Shown piece after piece: positions 42,836-54,773 of a stretch of DNA of 64,000 bases. Made by a program: the position numbers and the translations under genes. The stretch is from Asterella californica (Eukaryota; Streptophyta; Marchantiopsida; Marchantiales; Aytoniaceae). Under the pieces are notes generated by a model. The model was given only the letters and a program-made list of their open reading frames with translations, ran no database searches and was not told the DNA's origin. Position 1 is the stretch's first letter; each line of letters opens with the position of its first letter. The stretch spans positions 6,944,001 through 7,008,000 of the forward strand of contig JAYKYS010000009.1 of assembly GCA_036924285.1 (NCBI GenBank). The letters are read 5' to 3'.

Positions 42836-42985
42836 TGTGCAAAATCTCTGCTATAGACTGAAACACCAAAAACAACTTTTAGCATTCCAAGCACTGTATA
42901 CCTCCACCGTGAAATCTTTCTGTCAAGAAAGTATGATGCTTCCAGGACGTTGAAATAGCATGACAAAAATAACTCAGAGTTGAGA
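42836..42985 (-). repeat. Copia-flanking direct repeat, copy B (LTR remnant?)
   Basis: Partner of 40153-40305. Confidence 0.6.
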
Positions 42986-43981
42986 TCAGAAAATTATTGT
43001 GTATTCATCACTTCCTAAAGCGATATTTATCAAGTACAACACTCTACCCTGTAGCACATCGACCGACCTTCTAGAAACTCTTGTAGGCTTGGCGTGGTCC
43101 CAAAGTGAAACGCTCTGGTTCAAACTGGTTCTTTGGATGTGACTGTGCTGCGGAATTAGTCACTCAGATGGGACCATGACATTATTTTCTCAGATATTTC
43201 AACAATAACTAGAGCACTTGAGGTTTCGAGGCTTGAGTATCTGCATCCACACTGTCTGGGTTACTACTTAGACGTCCTCTGTGAGTGCGTTCAGAAAAAC
43301 TGGTGATGGGCTTCCTCACATGCACGCGTTAGCGTGGTGTGAGGCAGATTGAAATATATGAGACATAAGTGATTCTGGATGGGGGCCAATGACATGTTCT
43401 ACGAACTTGAATTTGGTTATCCACTACTTACACTTTGACCTGTTCTTCTGCCAACGTCTTACCTGTTCGTAGTCGATTTCGGAGCAGAAAATCTTCACGA
43501 GAACTACCTTACTCTGCAGAGAACTACCTGCCTCTGCAGTTCGTAAAGGTTATCATGGTACATGGCCTGATCTACAATCGAGGAGGAACTTCATGTCCTA
43601 ACAGTCTCATCCATGCTAGTTCCAACTCTGATTCACTGTTCAAGCGCCTGCTCGATCTTCCTAATGTTCTTGTACGTGCTTGTGCTGAGTGGGATAAGGT
43701 GTCCAGGATGTCGGAATGGGTTATATTTCTTTTTGTAAGACATATGGGTGGATCAAGACCCCACAAGTCTTTGTTCTTCGGAAGCAGCAGCTAGGTTGCT
43801 TATTTCCATTGTCTGTTTATGTGTTGTCTGTTGCAGGGTTGTGGTAGGTTCCTGGCTCATCTGTGAGGTTGCCGTTTGATAAGAAATCAAGCACCGAATG
43901 CAAGTGGCAGAAGTTACAGTAAGTTTTGAAGATCTGGAATAATCTGTCGGGTATCACCAGAAACCCAATCTGACCGCCGAG
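42986..43981. other. Upstream region of the FkbM-like gene
   Basis: No gene is supported. The frame at 43435-43794 (119 codons, +) has no recognisable feature and may be chance or 5' leader. Confidence 0.5.
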
Positions 43982-44995
43982 ATGGGGGTGATGCGGCGGT
44001 GTCCCACGAATGTGTTACTCTGTGGTGTTATATGGATTTTGGTCACATGGATCATCCTAGATTACCTCGTCGTTCGTTCGGATCGTACAGCTCCTGCATT
44101 GCAGCAGAAAGGTCCCGGGCCACTTGCGGAGAACCTTTACGAGCCCCTATGGAGGACGCAAGTGGAGAGAAGACAAGGGAACGAAGACTGTAGGACACCG
44201 GAAGGACATTTTGAGGATGATGGAGATTACGATAAGCCGGAAAATCCTTGGTCTCAGGTCAAGTGGATTGGACAACCGGCAGCTTGTAGAGTACGAGATG
44301 AACTGATCGAGAGACTAGATGTAGTCAATAACTTTCGGAGAGGATTCGCCCTGCAATTTGCTAACGATGTGGAGGACAGAACACACATTTTGCCGTGGCT
44401 CCTGGGCACCAAAGTAGACTTAAATAGGAGCAATCGGAGGGTATTTTTGGATTTGGGTTCCAATACTTTTGCTTCAAGCATTCAGTGGTTTATACAGATG
44501 TACCCATGTGATTTCACAGAAATTCATGCGTTTGAGAGGAGACATGATCTTCTGAAAATACCCAGCGGATTCTCGGAGGAAGACAACTGGGTTGAGGAAA
44601 ATCATGCCGCCCGAAGGACGAAGACGAGACCTGGTATTCCCTCCTGGATTCTGACGCGGATTAAGGTGTACAACAAATTTGTGTCAGATGCGGATGACTT
44701 AGACAGTTCTGCCATCAACATCACTCGATTTATCAAGGAGGAACTAAAGCTCACAGCCAAAGACACAGTTATTGTGAAGATGGATATCGAGGATAGCGAG
44801 TGGCCTATCTTGGAGAGGTGGCTGAATGACCCAGAGATGGTTGGGATCGTGGATGAAGTCTTCGTAGAAGTTCACTACAACCATTCCAGTATGTTCAACT
44901 ACAATTGGAATAAGTTCACGCATCAGAGACAAGAGACGAAGAAACTCCTTGCGAACCTACGGTGGAGGGGATACTATATCCATTTTTGGCCTTGA
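43982..44995 (+). CDS. FkbM/DUF7870-like methyltransferase, signal-anchored
   Basis: This is an intact single exon of 337 codons from ATG to TGA. Residues about 11-31 (VLLCGVIWILVTWIILDYLVV) form one membrane segment after a short basic N-terminus, giving a type II signal anchor with the catalytic part in the Golgi or ER lumen. The rest matches the plant DUF7870/FkbM-like fold. VFLDLGSNTFASSIQWF (about 157-173) is the SAM-binding motif I, TEIHAFERR the acidic strand-2 end, VIVKMDIEDSEWPIL (about 263-277) and VDEVFVEVHYNH (about 290-301) the FkbM motifs, and RRGYYIHFWP-type residues end the protein. Known relatives are uncharacterised, so the substrate is unknown. Neighbouring transposon debris ends about 1 kb upstream, and the gene itself is undamaged. 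A later ATG (MRRC) would remove only three residues. Confidence 0.85.
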   Translation: MGVMRRCPTNVLLCGVIWILVTWIILDYLVVRSDRTAPALQQKGPGPLAENLYEPLWRTQVERRQGNEDCRTPEGHFEDDGDYDKPENPWSQVKWIGQPAACRVRDELIERLDVVNNFRRGFALQFANDVEDRTHILPWLLGTKVDLNRSNRRVFLDLGSNTFASSIQWFIQMYPCDFTEIHAFERRHDLLKIPSGFSEEDNWVEENHAARRTKTRPGIPSWILTRIKVYNKFVSDADDLDSSAINITRFIKEELKLTAKDTVIVKMDIEDSEWPILERWLNDPEMVGIVDEVFVEVHYNHSSMFNYNWNKFTHQRQETKKLLANLRWRGYYIHFWP

Positions 44996-46815
44996 GGTTC
45001 TACAACTAGGCTATCTGCACTTCCGTTTCATTATATCGATTCCAAATTTGTACAAAGGCCCTTGACAGCCCCCAAAAGTCTTAAAATCTGTCCTGATAGG
45101 ACACGGAGTATATCTCGCCGTCCTCCTGGCGTCGATATGTTCCTAAGTACTGACGAAGGCGAACTACTGTAGCCGCTCACGCGCTGTTACACCAAGCACC
45201 TTCTGCTTGTTTCTCATACCAGGGGCCTTTTTCCTGGAACTGTGTCTTTCCTGCACATTTCCAATAGCGTGAACCCCGGGCAGACTCCGCGAAGGAAATG
45301 GACAATTTTAGCGTTACATTCATCCCCTCTTGATACTAGCAATGTATTTCTACGGGTTTGAGATTCACGGGTTACGTTGAGTGTACGTAGGTAGTTCTTG
45401 CATCCCGCTGTTACGAGATAATCCGGCGTACATCAAGCACCTCCTGCTGCCAGAACATCTGGAGACGGAGAAATTGAGCAGGGTCGAGAAAGCCTACCTC
45501 CTTCGCATGTTTGGGTTCTCGATGGAACAGCTCCATCGATGGGGAGATTAGACGACAGTCGCTTTAATGACATATTATTGTCTCCGATACCGAGTTCTTA
45601 CTCCGGTACTAAAAATACGAGGCGGAGGGGTGGAGCAATTCTCATCGTTGAATTTTCGTCTGTCAGTTGCTACCAACATTTTATAGTCAGCGTTGGATTC
45701 TAACTAAGTACTCCTGGTTTGGACCAACTGATGAGAGGAAAATCCGTTACTGCTATAGCCTCTTGTCAGTAGTCGTGCGTACACGACTTCTGAGATATCA
45801 ACATCCCAGGTAAGGACTTTCACACAAGCCGTTGAGGTTGCGATGATCGGATGTAGTCCACCAGTTGTTTACGAGATATTTAGCTGAGGCGTTCATCTGG
45901 TATTGAAAGATCCCTTTGGTTCCATGGATCCGCTTGTAGTCACCGTGAAGAAAGATCCCGTTGGCAAGACTGCATGGCACTGTTTAACCAATCAGTTCCC
46001 GTTTTTTCCAGTCGTTCACGATAAGCTTTGTCAGCACAGTACAGTAGTGTATTGAGATCTAATACGAAGGTTTTATTCAGCTTTTGACTTTGATTATGCT
46101 TGTCGATGCTGCGCTTCAGCTTCATACCATGCAGCCACAGTACTTCGATGATTCCAGAATCATAAGGAGACCCTTATCACTTGCACGGAGTGTTGTATTC
46201 ACCCTTTGCCATGCCTGACCGAGATGATGCGTTTGATTTCCTTCCTCGACGGTTATAATATGCCGCCGAGGTTCTCACCGAGTCTCGTTTGAGAGGAATC
46301 CACGTGGAACATAACTAGAATTGGGGTTTGTAAACTTTTCGTGTCAAAGGATAAATATAGGCAGACAGGTGCGGGCAACCTTTGGGATATTATATTGTAC
46401 TCTTGAAGACGAAATGTTAACTCCAAAGACTTAACAACCGGCATGCCTCCAAGCTTAAGGACTGCAAAAAGCTAAACAGGAGGTAACCGAACAAACTCTC
46501 TCCCTGTTTCAAGTCTCCATCACAGTAAGGTATGTCATTACCCGAACGTAACACCGTCCTCTATTCGAGGAGTGTTCACGGTATGAACTCTTAAAGGCTA
46601 ATCAACAAATTCGGAAGCATTGTTGTACAGGTCTTTAAGATGTTAAGGAGAGGGCGAAGTGACAGAAACGACGTAAAACTGGAGATTACCTAAGAGCCCG
46701 GTCGGTTAGCCCGTTGATCAGGTACATCAACATGTAGAGGCAAGGTAGTAAGAGGTAGAGGACCAACCCCGCTAGTCACTTTAAACAGATATGATAAAGC
46801 ACCAGTCAATCCTTC
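44996..46815. other. Intergenic, no supported gene
   Basis: Only short unrelated frames are present. It should contain the 3' untranslated ends of the two converging genes on either side. Confidence 0.6.
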
Positions 46816-46847
46816 TGGATATCTGCCGCTATAGCGGCAGATATCCA
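46816..46847. terminator. 32-bp perfect palindrome just after the acyltransferase stop
   Basis: The arms TGGATATCTGCCGCTA and TAGCGGCAGATATCCA have no loop. The palindrome starts 5 nt past the stop codon of the minus-strand gene (46855-46853). In RNA it would fold into a strong hairpin in the 3' UTR. Eukaryotic termination does not normally use such hairpins, so the role is open; the type given is a positional label. Confidence 0.45.
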
Positions 46848-46852
46848 TGAAA

Positions 46853-48764
46853 TCATGACGATTCGATTAAATATTTCATCGCATTATCGATCAGCGTTTG
46901 CATTTGTCCCCGACTAAAGAGTGGCGATGGATAGACAAACGTGAATTCGAGAGCTCCATCCGTGAGGAATTTATATACTGCCAAGCAAGGACCTACTCCA
47001 TGGCATGAACAAATTACGACACGATCCGTCAGCTGCAAGTATTCAGCAGCGTCCTTTGGAATGTTAAGATCCACGGGATCATGGAGCATACTGGCCGTGA
47101 CAGTTCTTAGAGAGCCCTCTGGTGTCACACCGGGATGTTTCACCGCTGTCGTCATCAGCATATTCAAGTCCTTCACGTCCCTGAAGTGCCTTTTTCTTTT
47201 CACGGCTTCGTTGAAACTCTTCGTGGCATCAGTGGCAACCTTCCAGAATGGGCTGCTCCCCTTCACGCTTTCAGTTACCTGAGTTAAGGCCAACAAGGCC
47301 GAGTTATAGAAACCTGAAACCATACCAGGACAGCACGGGTCATGAATCATGCGCCTTTGGCGTGGTCAAAAGTGATTACGAGCATGAGTAGTGTTTAGAT
47401 ACACTCAAGACATCTGAGTCTGAATGCCTATGAGTGCGCTAAGAATCACGACTGTTTATGCACGAATGCAGTCTGATTACACTTCAAATTCTTACAAGAG
47501 GGGAAGGAATAATTGTTGCTATCATACCAAGAGCTTCTTGAGGAAGCGGGGGACTGAGATGACTCCGGCAGTTGAGAAGGACGGCCACCCCATAGTGCTC
47601 TTTATTCTTTCCTATGCGCTTGTAGTCTGCTATGGATTTCAGTATTGCGGAGGTAACTGCTCCATACAAATCCGACGAGTTCCTCTTGCATGCCTGCTCA
47701 GCATGCAATTCCCGTTAGACCTTTCTTCCCTGTCTGGATCTTTCAGTTTTAGTGGTGCGCTCGATCTCGCTTGATGTCCCTCGTGGAGCAGTTGACAACA
47801 AGTGCATGGGCCGGGGAAGGCCAGAATTGAATGATGAGAAACTTGACTAATGAAACATGCAGAGTTCGTCGGACAGGTATCACAACTGAAGAGGACACTA
47901 CACATCCATAGAAGAGCCAAGAATTTTATTAACACAGTTAGCACTTACGTGAATCAGGCGGTCGGTAGTTTCAGGAGGGAGAGAAGCACGAATGTGACGT
48001 GACTGCCTAGTCCCTTTAACATCATTGAAGGGTATATAACGTTGTTTGCTTGCAGCCACTCCGTAGCCGACCATATCAACACCGAAAGATAAAATAGACT
48101 TCTCCGCAGCACCTTTGGGGATCATTTCGTCCATCGATGGATAATAAGTGAATTTGGCCATAGCCTCATCCTTGAGGGTCACGTTCTGGAGGCTCTCCTC
48201 TGTATTCTGTCCCTTCTCCTCCTTCTCAACAGTTTGTCGTAGAACTTTCATGAAGCAGGCCAGAATTGGGGCCAAACTTGGCACATCAAACGAACTGGGG
48301 TGAAATCGTAGCACAACGAGTGTAGAATTACTCGGCAGGTCCTTATATAACACGGCTTGGAAAATCGGTGAGCATCCATCCGTCTTAGTGGACGGGAAAG
48401 GCCTATTCGATTCGGTATCTGCGATCTTTAACCATGCCTCCTTTGGTTCTTCCTGACCTGCTGCTGCTTCTGGCCCTCCGTCGTTGATGAACGGGTTAAG
48501 TTCCTCGAGCACTGTCGGCCCACTTCTTCTGAGCTCGAGGAAGTGTTTGTTCTTTTCCCCACTGCAGACCTGCGAGTTCAAGTATGGGATCTGATTGGTC
48601 AGCTCGTTCACTGCTGCTTGGACGGTGGATCTCGACAGAGGACGAGCAAACCACAAGGCTGAAATAATAATCCCCGTGCCTCCATCGAGAAGAGAGCACC
48701 AAGAGTTTTCCACTATCCCCAACTCCCTCTTGGCGGGAGGAGCAACGGCGGATGAAGCAGCCAT
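46853..48764 (-). CDS. Condensation/alcohol-acyltransferase-like protein, three exons
   Basis: Exons are 48764-47949, 47693-47528 and 47313-46853, giving 480 codons plus stop with matching phases (0, then 1). Donors are GTAAGTGC and GTATGATA; acceptors are GAGCAG and TTTCAG. The protein has the two-lobed condensation-domain pattern of CoA-dependent acyltransferases (alcohol acetyltransferase or PapA-like): RELGIVENSWCSLLDGGTGI at the N-terminus, VLRFHPSSFDVPS at about residue 150, ACKRNSSDLYGAVTSAILKS in exon 2, LLNCRSHLSPPL, and VYPSPLFSRGQMQTLIDNA near the end. The usual catalytic HHxxxDG box is altered to H-P-S-S-F-D, so the second, catalytic His is missing and the protein may be inactive or act differently. 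Start: ATG at 48764 opens MAASSAVAPPAKRELG. No signal peptide is seen, so it is probably cytosolic. Confidence 0.82.
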
Positions 48765-48931
48765 GATCTGAGTTTCGTTCGGCTAGGAAATTCTGTCGAA
48801 GTCTCAGTCAGTCGGGCTACTGATCGCCCGTCCGGCAAATGGCTTTCCAGCAGAGAAGTGCTTCACCTTCGTCGCTCAGGCTCTTCTAGTGCATGCGCTC
48901 AGACCTTTCAAGGTGCCTTGAATTGACGTAG

Positions 48932-48971
48932 TGCGAGCGAGTGAGTGAGCGAGCGAGCGAGAGAGAGTGGG
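48932..48971. repeat. GAGC/GAGT/GA simple repeat upstream of the acyltransferase
   Basis: The run GCGAGCGAGTGAGTGAGCG continues into GAGAGAG, about 170 nt before the ATG. On the sense strand it is a CT-rich element, as often found near plant transcription starts. Confidence 0.7.
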
Positions 48972-49789
48972 TCTAAGAAGCTAAACCCACGTGATGGAAG
49001 ACTTGCAAATGCTGCTTGCTGGTGCTGCTACCTCAACCTTCCAGTCTATGTAGATCTCTTCCATTTCGCTAATCATTTGCACTCACTTGTACCGACAATC
49101 GGTTTCACGTCTTAGCAGTGATTTAATATCATTCTGACCGACAACAGCAAGTTAATAACTATATTTTTACGGGCTTAAAGCGCTTGTGTAGATCTGGTGG
49201 GTCATACTTCCAAGTCAAGTGCTGAGAGCCGAATGCGTTCGGCCTGCATGTATAAACCACGTACCCTCTAGACATTATAGCACCTCTCTGCATTCTGTGA
49301 GCAAATCTCCATTGCTTACTTACTCAAAGCATGTGGCCGACATGACTACTATTTTGGGTATTCATCTAGTTTGATTAGGTGATGGTGCTCAATGCCATGC
49401 CCACCCTTTTGGCACAATCTAACTAGAGACTGGACGTTCAAATTCTTCTGGATCTCTCAACGCAAATTCTCCGCGGGATTCTGCTGCTGCCATGCTTGAT
49501 CTCGAGAAGTAACCACTCGAGTTTATTTACGACCGTCTTTAACAACGGAATGTTCTTCAGAGTGTCGGTCAGCCTTGGAAACTTCGGACGAGAGAAAACA
49601 CTGAGCAAATTCAATATAAAGTCTCCAGAAGACTGAAGGCGAAAGCACCCAACAAAATCTCGACATCCTATACATGAACACTAATACACGGAGTTTATTT
49701 CTCTTTCTTTCTCCTCCTAAACTGTCGTCGAGGATGGGTAGAAGAGATGTGACACCCTTTAAATGATTTGCATAGGTGATAATGTTGCT

Positions 49790-49875
49790 TCTCTTAGTAC
49801 ATATAACATGTACCTAGTACGGATAATAGTTGTCTTTTCATATTTCCATATACTATCTTTGCATAGTCAACTTCT
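49790..49875. repeat. Dispersed repeat, copy 1
   Basis: It shares CTTAGTAC, ACGGATAATAG(T/G)TGTCTT and CATATTTCCATATA with 61722-61800 in the same orientation. This is probably a small mobile element or a fragment of one. Confidence 0.65.
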
Positions 49876-52341
49876 ATCACTGGTGAACTAATTGTCAATT
49901 ATTCCTTACGCATATAGTTGGCATAGTTCAGTATTATGAATTCAAAAAATGACAGGTTTTAAAACTTATGGAAGCAAATTTTTTCATGTATTTCTATGAA
50001 GTGTGCTTTGTATTCTTCTTCCATCTCCACGTAGAGATATTATCCAAGGACATGGTTACAAACCAAGATCTTCTTAAATTATCACAATTACATAGTTCTA
50101 TAATAAACCATCTTTGTTTTTATACATACGAAAATTAAGAGATGGTTTATCTTATTTCAGTTATAAGTGTGCTATCCATCTCGAAAAAGTATTTATCAAT
50201 AACCATTATAAAGAACTAAGTTCTGACAGTCATCCAACCTGGGAAACGCAATGCGCTTCTCAACAAATCAAACGAAGACCATCATTACCCGTCTCATTTA
50301 GTCCACAATGGTCGATACTGAAATTAGACTTAAATCATAATTTTTCTAGGCAAACAGTAATATTTATGCTCTTCAAAATTAGCCTTACGTATTACGTGTA
50401 TAATAGTGCTTCCCCATTAACACTTTGAACATTAGTATTCTGTTACGTTTTTCACGAAAACTTTGTTGAAGATCACGATTTGTTCATTGATATAAGATTT
50501 TGGTATTACTTAGCTCAATCTTGAACATAGTTTCAAGAGATAAAATATGGAAAGAATCATCTGAAACTCAGATGCGAGAGTCGATGCACTAACTTGCATC
50601 AAAGTAATTCTCTCATTTTCACTATCACATCCATCAAACGAAGCATTTCGTCCACACAACCTGAATCTGATTCAGTAGGAATCATTCCAAGGGTCTGTGT
50701 TGGTGTGCGTAGGGTAGGGCTAACATTCTCTTAACCGTAGGTACACTTAATATAACTTGGATTTATACTGGACCATTCATTGCGATGGAATCACAAGGTA
50801 TAACAATTGTATGATTCAAGTAAAGTGAAAATGTAGATGTGGGTTGAGAAATGGATCAAGTCATGATCAACTTGTATAATGATATTCTCACACATCAGTC
50901 AACAAGAGCATGTCTTTCCCTCCTTCATATTGTTCCAGAATATTATAACTCATCCATTAGACTCTTCCATTCTGTTTGGTTCCTCCTATCGATAGTTTAT
51001 GGTTCAAACTATCATCTATGTAAGTTTTAGCTAAAGTGATATGCGAACAAGCCTACTTAGACCCAAAGTCCAACTTTAAAGGTATCTCTCTCTTAAGAAG
51101 GAGAAATATAGCATATGGAAATTACACCCATGTGAGATTATTTTAGAGAACCTTATAAGGTTGGATAGTGAAAGGAGAGAGTAGTATGCTTTTATCTGCT
51201 TTGTTAACACTAGAGAGAGAGACATGAAAATCTATGATGTATTTCGAGAATTTTGTAAGTGGTTATACAATTCATCAACATATATGTAACTTTGAGTGAT
51301 CTAAGAAAGGATGATTGATGACATTTGACATCTACTTGTTAAAGAAAGAATGTTAAATTAATAATCACGATTAAAGAACCTATCTTTCGTCAAAATAAGT
51401 TCTCACTCTAAGAAACAGAGAGCACACGGCACTTTTCTCTTTTCCCACTACAAACGGATGAATTCTAGAAGTATCGAATGAGCTTAAGCTCATGTAATCT
51501 TATTAGGAACGATCTCTTAGACTATCAAACACATCTCCTCTCTCTGTCTAACTCCTCAATCGATTTTTGTTCTTGAATCTATCACATATTATTATTACAT
51601 TCACATCTGATTAGCTTCTCCAATACACACAAAACAAACGCTTGTCATTCCAAATTTTGTTCACCTTGCGCTAAACTTTCACCACAGATAATCTATTCTA
51701 ACCTACTTGCGACATTTTCGTTCTATTAGGGTGATTCGCAACTCCCACTTCATCATTCATTTCATTTTTCTCTTCTCCTTTGTTTATGCACGTTGTGGGT
51801 AGAAACGCAAACGTGTGAGAAAAGGAATATTTACTCAGAATCAAAACATTGTCTGCCTCCTTACGAGGATTCTCACTGACAGGGAGAAGGGAGAGCTTCC
51901 CAGTTTAGTTAAGAAACTTTGATTGTACAATTTCAAGAAAGTGCAAGATGTTCACTTTGTTCAGTAGGTAGTAAGCAAAGATGGCGAGTCGTCTTCAGAC
52001 TCTCGAGTCTCTTTCTTCTACCGTAGAGAGTATAGTGGCGTAGAGGAGCAACAGGGAAGTTACGAGTCTAGAGGTCAGACACTACTCGAATATCAGTTGA
52101 AGAAGAAGCTTGGATAACACAACACGACAGCATCAACTGGACGCAGAGCTCTATGAAGCTTACACTTGTCGTCCTCCAGCTTTATATTCCTAAAGCAACG
52201 GAGTGGTGAGTGGTTCATCCTCACCTTTGCTTGCTCTTTGCTGTGTCGGTCCGGTTTCGTTGCTTACTCTCCTGAAGAATCACCTTCGCAAGCAGCAGGT
52301 CAGGAGGAATTTCAGTGTCGTTGCACGAACGAACGAAAGCA

Positions 52342-52355
52342 CGCGCGCGCGCGCG
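52342..52355. repeat. (CG)7 dinucleotide run
   Basis: An alternating purine-pyrimidine CG run lies about 135 nt upstream of the FMN-protein start codon. It is able to adopt Z-DNA and is very rich in CpG. Confidence 0.8.
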
Positions 52356-52489
52356 GGAAAGAGGAAGAGATATGGACTGTTGAGTGAGAGAGAAGCTGCA
52401 TGCTGAGAGTGGTCCCTCCCGTTCACTGATGTGTTAAAACTTTCGTGTGGCGTGGCGACGAGGGCAGCCACACAGAGAGAGACAGAGCC

Positions 52490-54773
52490 ATGGCATCGAT
52501 AACGCCCTGGCGGCAGCTTCTGTTGGAGTCCATTCAAGCCAATAAGCACCTGAAACATTCACAATACTTTCAGCTGGTATTGCTCCTTGCTTCCTCCTCC
52601 CATTTGGTCCGGCAGTCTTTCTCATTGTCCACACGTGCCTAGTAATTCCACGTCCTGTTGCATATTCGGCTTCTTCAGACGAAGTGCGTTCTCATCACCG
52701 TGCAAAGTGCATTTTCGTTCATTTTCCTATTCTTAGTCGAGCTGATTTGAGTTGAGCACTGTAATTCTCTGTTACAGGCAACAGTTAAAGAGAATGGAAG
52801 GCCAGCGAATAGGACTGTAGTGTTCAGGTAATCCCCGCTGCGATGTGTTTCTCGTTCGTTCTGTATTTCCCGGCTGTGTCGTGATTCGTTGAGAAGGCAA
52901 CCTAACCAGGGAATTTAAGCTTGTGATTCTTCTTGGAAGGTCAAACTTGACCGGACTACTTCAATCGAGTCGATTCCAGAGTTCCTGAGATGATCGGTTG
53001 TGATAAAATTCTGAAGCAGTAGTTATTAATTTCACCCACCATCCAGAATTAATTACACCCACCATCCGGAATATGAAAGTTTACATTTCAAAGGCTGGCC
53101 TGATCTTACTTTGATCTAAGTGAGCTGCTAGCGTATGTATGATATCAGCATAAAAATGACGGTGGATTTGTAGAAGCCTCTCTTCCTGATGGGTGGGACG
53201 GTAACGATGCTACTTTGTGGTATGCGGTCAAGAAAGAAGTATTTAGTCATTATGATTGATCCTTCCTCGTCGTTTTAGGAACATCTTATACTGTAATGAC
53301 ATTGACTGCAAAATTCAACCACCTTTTCTTTCCTTGTAGAGGATTTACTGAAGGAACTGAAAAGCTTCAGTTTACAACAGATGCTCGCTCACAGAAGGCA
53401 AGTTTATCGTCGTTGAAAAAACTTTCTTACCTGTCCATCGATCAGAGTGTCCTATTCTATCTCTGTTCAGTTATTTAGTCAGTCCTACGGATTGTATGTA
53501 GCATATATTTTGCGGGTACAATTCACGTAGGGATTCACCTTCCATATGTGTGCGTTTGTCTGTTTAGCAGATTGAGGAGATCAAGGCACAAGCATTTGGA
53601 GAGGTACGTAGTTGAGCGACAGTCTCTCTTTTCTTCCGTTCTTTTAGTAGGTAGATATTTTTCAGTTCGTGCTCTACTTACATTGTTAAGTTTTCCCCAA
53701 GTTGTGGACTTCTCTCGCAAGTTTTCCACAAAAGGAGTCGGGTTTGTCTTGTGATGCGGTCTCGAGTGAAACTGAACTGGAATATGTGGACTTCTCTCGC
53801 ACGTTCTCCACAAAAGCACTTCAGGTTTGTTTTGTGATGCGGTCTCGAGTGAAACTGAATTGAAGTATCTGAATAGATCTGCTGGTACTTTACGGATTCA
53901 CGGGAGCAATTCCGTATCGGGGGTTTTCTGGACGTGATTGGCAATGGAGAAACCAATCCTGTGCATCTCGAGGTATATACATACTTCCCTTCCCTTTTGT
54001 TTCTCATGTCATCATTTCTTCGTTTGTTTATGGCGCACTTGAGATCTTGGAACACAGAAAGTTTGTGTCCTAGAAGAGTTCAAACGATTTCTCACCTGAT
54101 CCTGAAATAGTTTTTGAAATCTTGGAATACAGAAAGTTCATGTCCTAGAAGAGTTCAAACGATTTCTCACCTGATCCTGAATAGTTCTCGAGATGGTAAT
54201 GGGAGTGAGTGAATGACTATACTGGAAGACCAGTAAGATTTGCGTCGTTGCTTTGTATATAGATGAGGGAGCGAGCATGGTTTCAAAGCTCTCCGGGTTC
54301 CAGGCTGCAATTCGCAGGTCCTGCTCCTGGCGTTCCTTGTGTGGAAGGTGGTCCAGATGTTCCCAGCACACCTCAGCTTGATCCCGCTCAGGGGCCTGTA
54401 GAGAACTTCTGCTTAGTGACGCTGGAACCAGACGAGGTGTGTAGTGTGCTCCTCTCTCCCCCTTTCTTTCGCTGTCAGCTTGGTCTTCTTCTTTTACTGC
54501 TACGGGCTGTCAGTGTAAATTATCTATCTGCATGTTTTTTCTCTTGCATGTCTTCTTTCTCTCTTTTCTTCTCTTTGTTGTTTGCCGGCTAGGCTTCTCC
54601 TGGTGAAGTGATGATGGCAAAGCGGTCTCTTCCATCTCTCCTTGCATGCTAGAATTATCGTTGTTGATGTTATGGCATGGCAGGTGGACTACGTACACCT
54701 GAGAAAGATGAAGAGATACTCCTTCCAGAAGACGGGAGACTTTTCTTGGACACAAGAAGAAGTGAATCCGTAG
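52490..54773 (+). CDS. Pyridoxamine 5'-phosphate oxidase-like FMN-binding protein (Alr4036 family)
   Basis: Seven exons: 52490-52576, 52778-52827, 53340-53397, 53571-53603, 53877-53972, 54263-54436 and 54684-54773. Together they give 195 codons plus stop with consistent phases. Intron 3 uses a GC donor (AG|GCAAGT), the others GT. The protein resembles the plant family typified by Arabidopsis At2g46580: TPWRQLLLESIQANKHLKHS, then GRPANRTVVFRGF (the PNPOx R-x-V motif), FTTDARSQKIEEI (phosphate/FMN contact), WYFTDSREQFRIGG, RERAWFQSS, and the end VDYVHLRKMKRYSF to EEVNP. A split-barrel FMN fold is expected. It is shorter than true PNPOx and its substrate is not established. No transit peptide is seen at this start, so it is probably cytosolic. 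Confidence 0.9.
53704..53867. repeat. 82-bp tandem duplication inside intron 4
   Basis: GTGGACTTCTCTCGCA starts at 53704 and again at 53786. Both copies contain GATGCGGTCTCGAGTGAAAC. The second copy ends a few bases before the exon 5 acceptor, so the duplication doubled the branch-site region. Confidence 0.85.

Larger units (their letters stand above)
40153..42985 (-). mobile_element. Ty1/copia remnant split by a minisatellite
   Basis: On the minus strand the order is a repeat (42985-42836), a gag fragment (42760-42511), a minisatellite (42335-40915), an RT fragment (40704-40310) and a second copy of the repeat (40305-40153). The two repeats are about 150 bp, similar, in the same orientation and just outside the coding parts, as LTR remnants would be. 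Protease, integrase, RNase H and most of RT are lost. Confidence 0.6.
48765..52489. other. Intergenic region between two divergent genes
   Basis: About 3.7 kb, AT-rich from 49700 to 51700. No coding frame is supported. It should hold the promoter of the acyltransferase (with the GAGC repeat at 48932-48971), and the promoter and 5' UTR of the FMN protein (with a (CG)7 run at 52342-52355). Part of 49790-49875 recurs at 61722-61800. Confidence 0.6.

Noticed and set aside
43435..43794. 119-codon frame upstream of the FkbM-like gene
   Set aside because: No recognisable motif, no support for splicing to the gene, and an ordinary length for chance.
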